Made by a program: the position numbers and the translations under genes. 64,000 nucleotides of DNA from an uncultured Paracoccaceae bacterium. GTDB lineage: Bacteria; Pseudomonadota; Alphaproteobacteria; Rhodobacterales; Rhodobacteraceae. The DNA lies in contig CANMAI010000001.1 in assembly GCA_947495795.1 (NCBI GenBank), positions 310,001 to 374,000 of the forward strand, written 5' to 3'. Shown piece after piece: positions 63,546-64,000 of this stretch (its first letter is position 1; the number at the start of each line of letters is the position of its first letter). The notes beneath the pieces are model-generated. The model did no database searches. It was not told the DNA's origin and worked only from the letters and a program-made list of their open reading frames with translations.

Positions 63546-64000
63546 ATGCAGAGTATCTGGTTCGATTCCACGGAGTATCTCATCGGCGGCGCATGGCTTA
63601 AGCCAAACGCAACGCTTGAACTGGGCAATCCTTCAACAGGCGAGAAGCTGGCGGAGATCGCCCGGTGTGGCGCGCTGGAAGTGGATGCAGCCGTTGCAGC
63701 TGCAATAACCGCACGCGAAGGTGAATGGGGCCGGATGACGGCACTGGAACGCGGGCGGTGCCTTACCCGGCTTGGCCGGATTGTCGAAACCAGGATCGAA
63801 GAATTGGCGCATCTGGAAGCGGCAGATGTGGGCAAACCCCTTACACAAGCTCGCGCCGATGCCCACGCATTGGCACGCTACATGGAGTTCTACGGCGGCG
63901 CTGCCGACAAGGTGATGGGCGAGACGATCCCTTATCTGGATGGCCATACAGTCTATACCCTGCGAGAGCCGCACGGTGTGACAGCTCATATTGTGCCTTG
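63546..64000 (+). CDS. Aldehyde dehydrogenase, N-terminal part
   Basis: Only the first 151 residues lie in the window. IGGAWLKPNATLELGNPSTGEKLAEIARCGALEVDAAVAAAITAREGEWGRMTALERGRCLTRLGRIVE is the N-terminal ALDH pattern, followed by LEAADVGKPLTQARADAHALARYMEFYGGAADKVMGETIP. The class resembles betaine/gamma-aminobutyraldehyde-type enzymes. It follows the ABC ATPase by 23 nt, so it probably oxidises an aldehyde made from the imported substrate. The catalytic Cys is beyond the window. Confidence 0.9.
   Translation, partial: MQSIWFDSTEYLIGGAWLKPNATLELGNPSTGEKLAEIARCGALEVDAAVAAAITAREGEWGRMTALERGRCLTRLGRIVETRIEELAHLEAADVGKPLTQARADAHALARYMEFYGGAADKVMGETIPYLDGHTVYTLREPHGVTAHIVP

Overview
The window is chromosomal DNA of an alphaproteobacterium, almost certainly a member of the Rhodobacteraceae (Roseobacter group). 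The evidence is the C/G-ending codon use of most genes, the block cmk - rpsA - ihfB - lapA-like - trpF - trpB with trpA elsewhere, the pair fghA/adhC for glutathione-dependent formaldehyde oxidation, the flgI-flgL-flgK-flgE-motB gene string, and many short 4-nt or 1-nt gene overlaps. No rRNA, tRNA, CRISPR array, insertion sequence or prophage was seen.

Layout. 1-4950: end of a calcium-binding repeat protein, trpA, a small membrane protein divergent from a MarR regulator with two matching operators, lldD, and a tandem glycine riboswitch in front of a DadA-like oxidase. 4953-7968: four uncharacterised exported or membrane proteins. 8202-13909: SulP transporter with a universal stress protein, then an O-antigen-ligase-like protein and an acyltransferase. 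14082-17424: rplY, pth, an epimerase, a DUF2158 protein and an exported protein with a 30-Asp tail. 17691-24022: trpB, trpF, lapA-like, ihfB, sppA, rpsA, cmk. 24140-28731: trmB, lnt, corC-like, ybeY, enoyl-CoA hydratase. 28732-30696: an island with few genes and a lower G+C feel. 30697-36226: small metabolic and unknown genes, then copA-cueR behind a CueR-type promoter. 36349-42841: desaturase, LysE exporter, yaiI, fghA, AEC carrier, GNAT, NYN protein, adhC. 42984-47225: two exported small proteins, arfB, a tiny unit with extraordinary ribosome binding, a queuosine-precursor transporter, HAD hydrolase, MFS. 47371-54391: flgI, flgL, flgK, flgE, motB and a divergent fliM. 54379-64000: a peptide/amide-type catabolic region: P1 peptidase, cupin, SDR, YggS, then M20 amidohydrolase, a complete peptide-type ABC importer and the start of an aldehyde dehydrogenase.

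The most striking non-coding signal is a family of three hairpins (13318-13390, 19193-19241, 33227-33299). Their stems are unrelated in sequence, but each loop is exactly 15 nt and is a perfect four-run G-quadruplex motif (GGG-N-GGG-N-GGG-N-GGG). Two of them have the same 29 + 15 + 29 architecture. A second unexplained unit lies at 44490-44755 on the minus strand: an 18-codon reading frame whose ribosome-binding site is complementary to about 17 nt of the 16S rRNA 3' end, closed by an intrinsic terminator. A third is a recurring motif (hairpin, GATATTT, then AGATGA-GG) that directly supplies the ribosome-binding site of two genes.

Coordinates were read by eye. Family calls rest on motifs and remembered family features, not on database searches.
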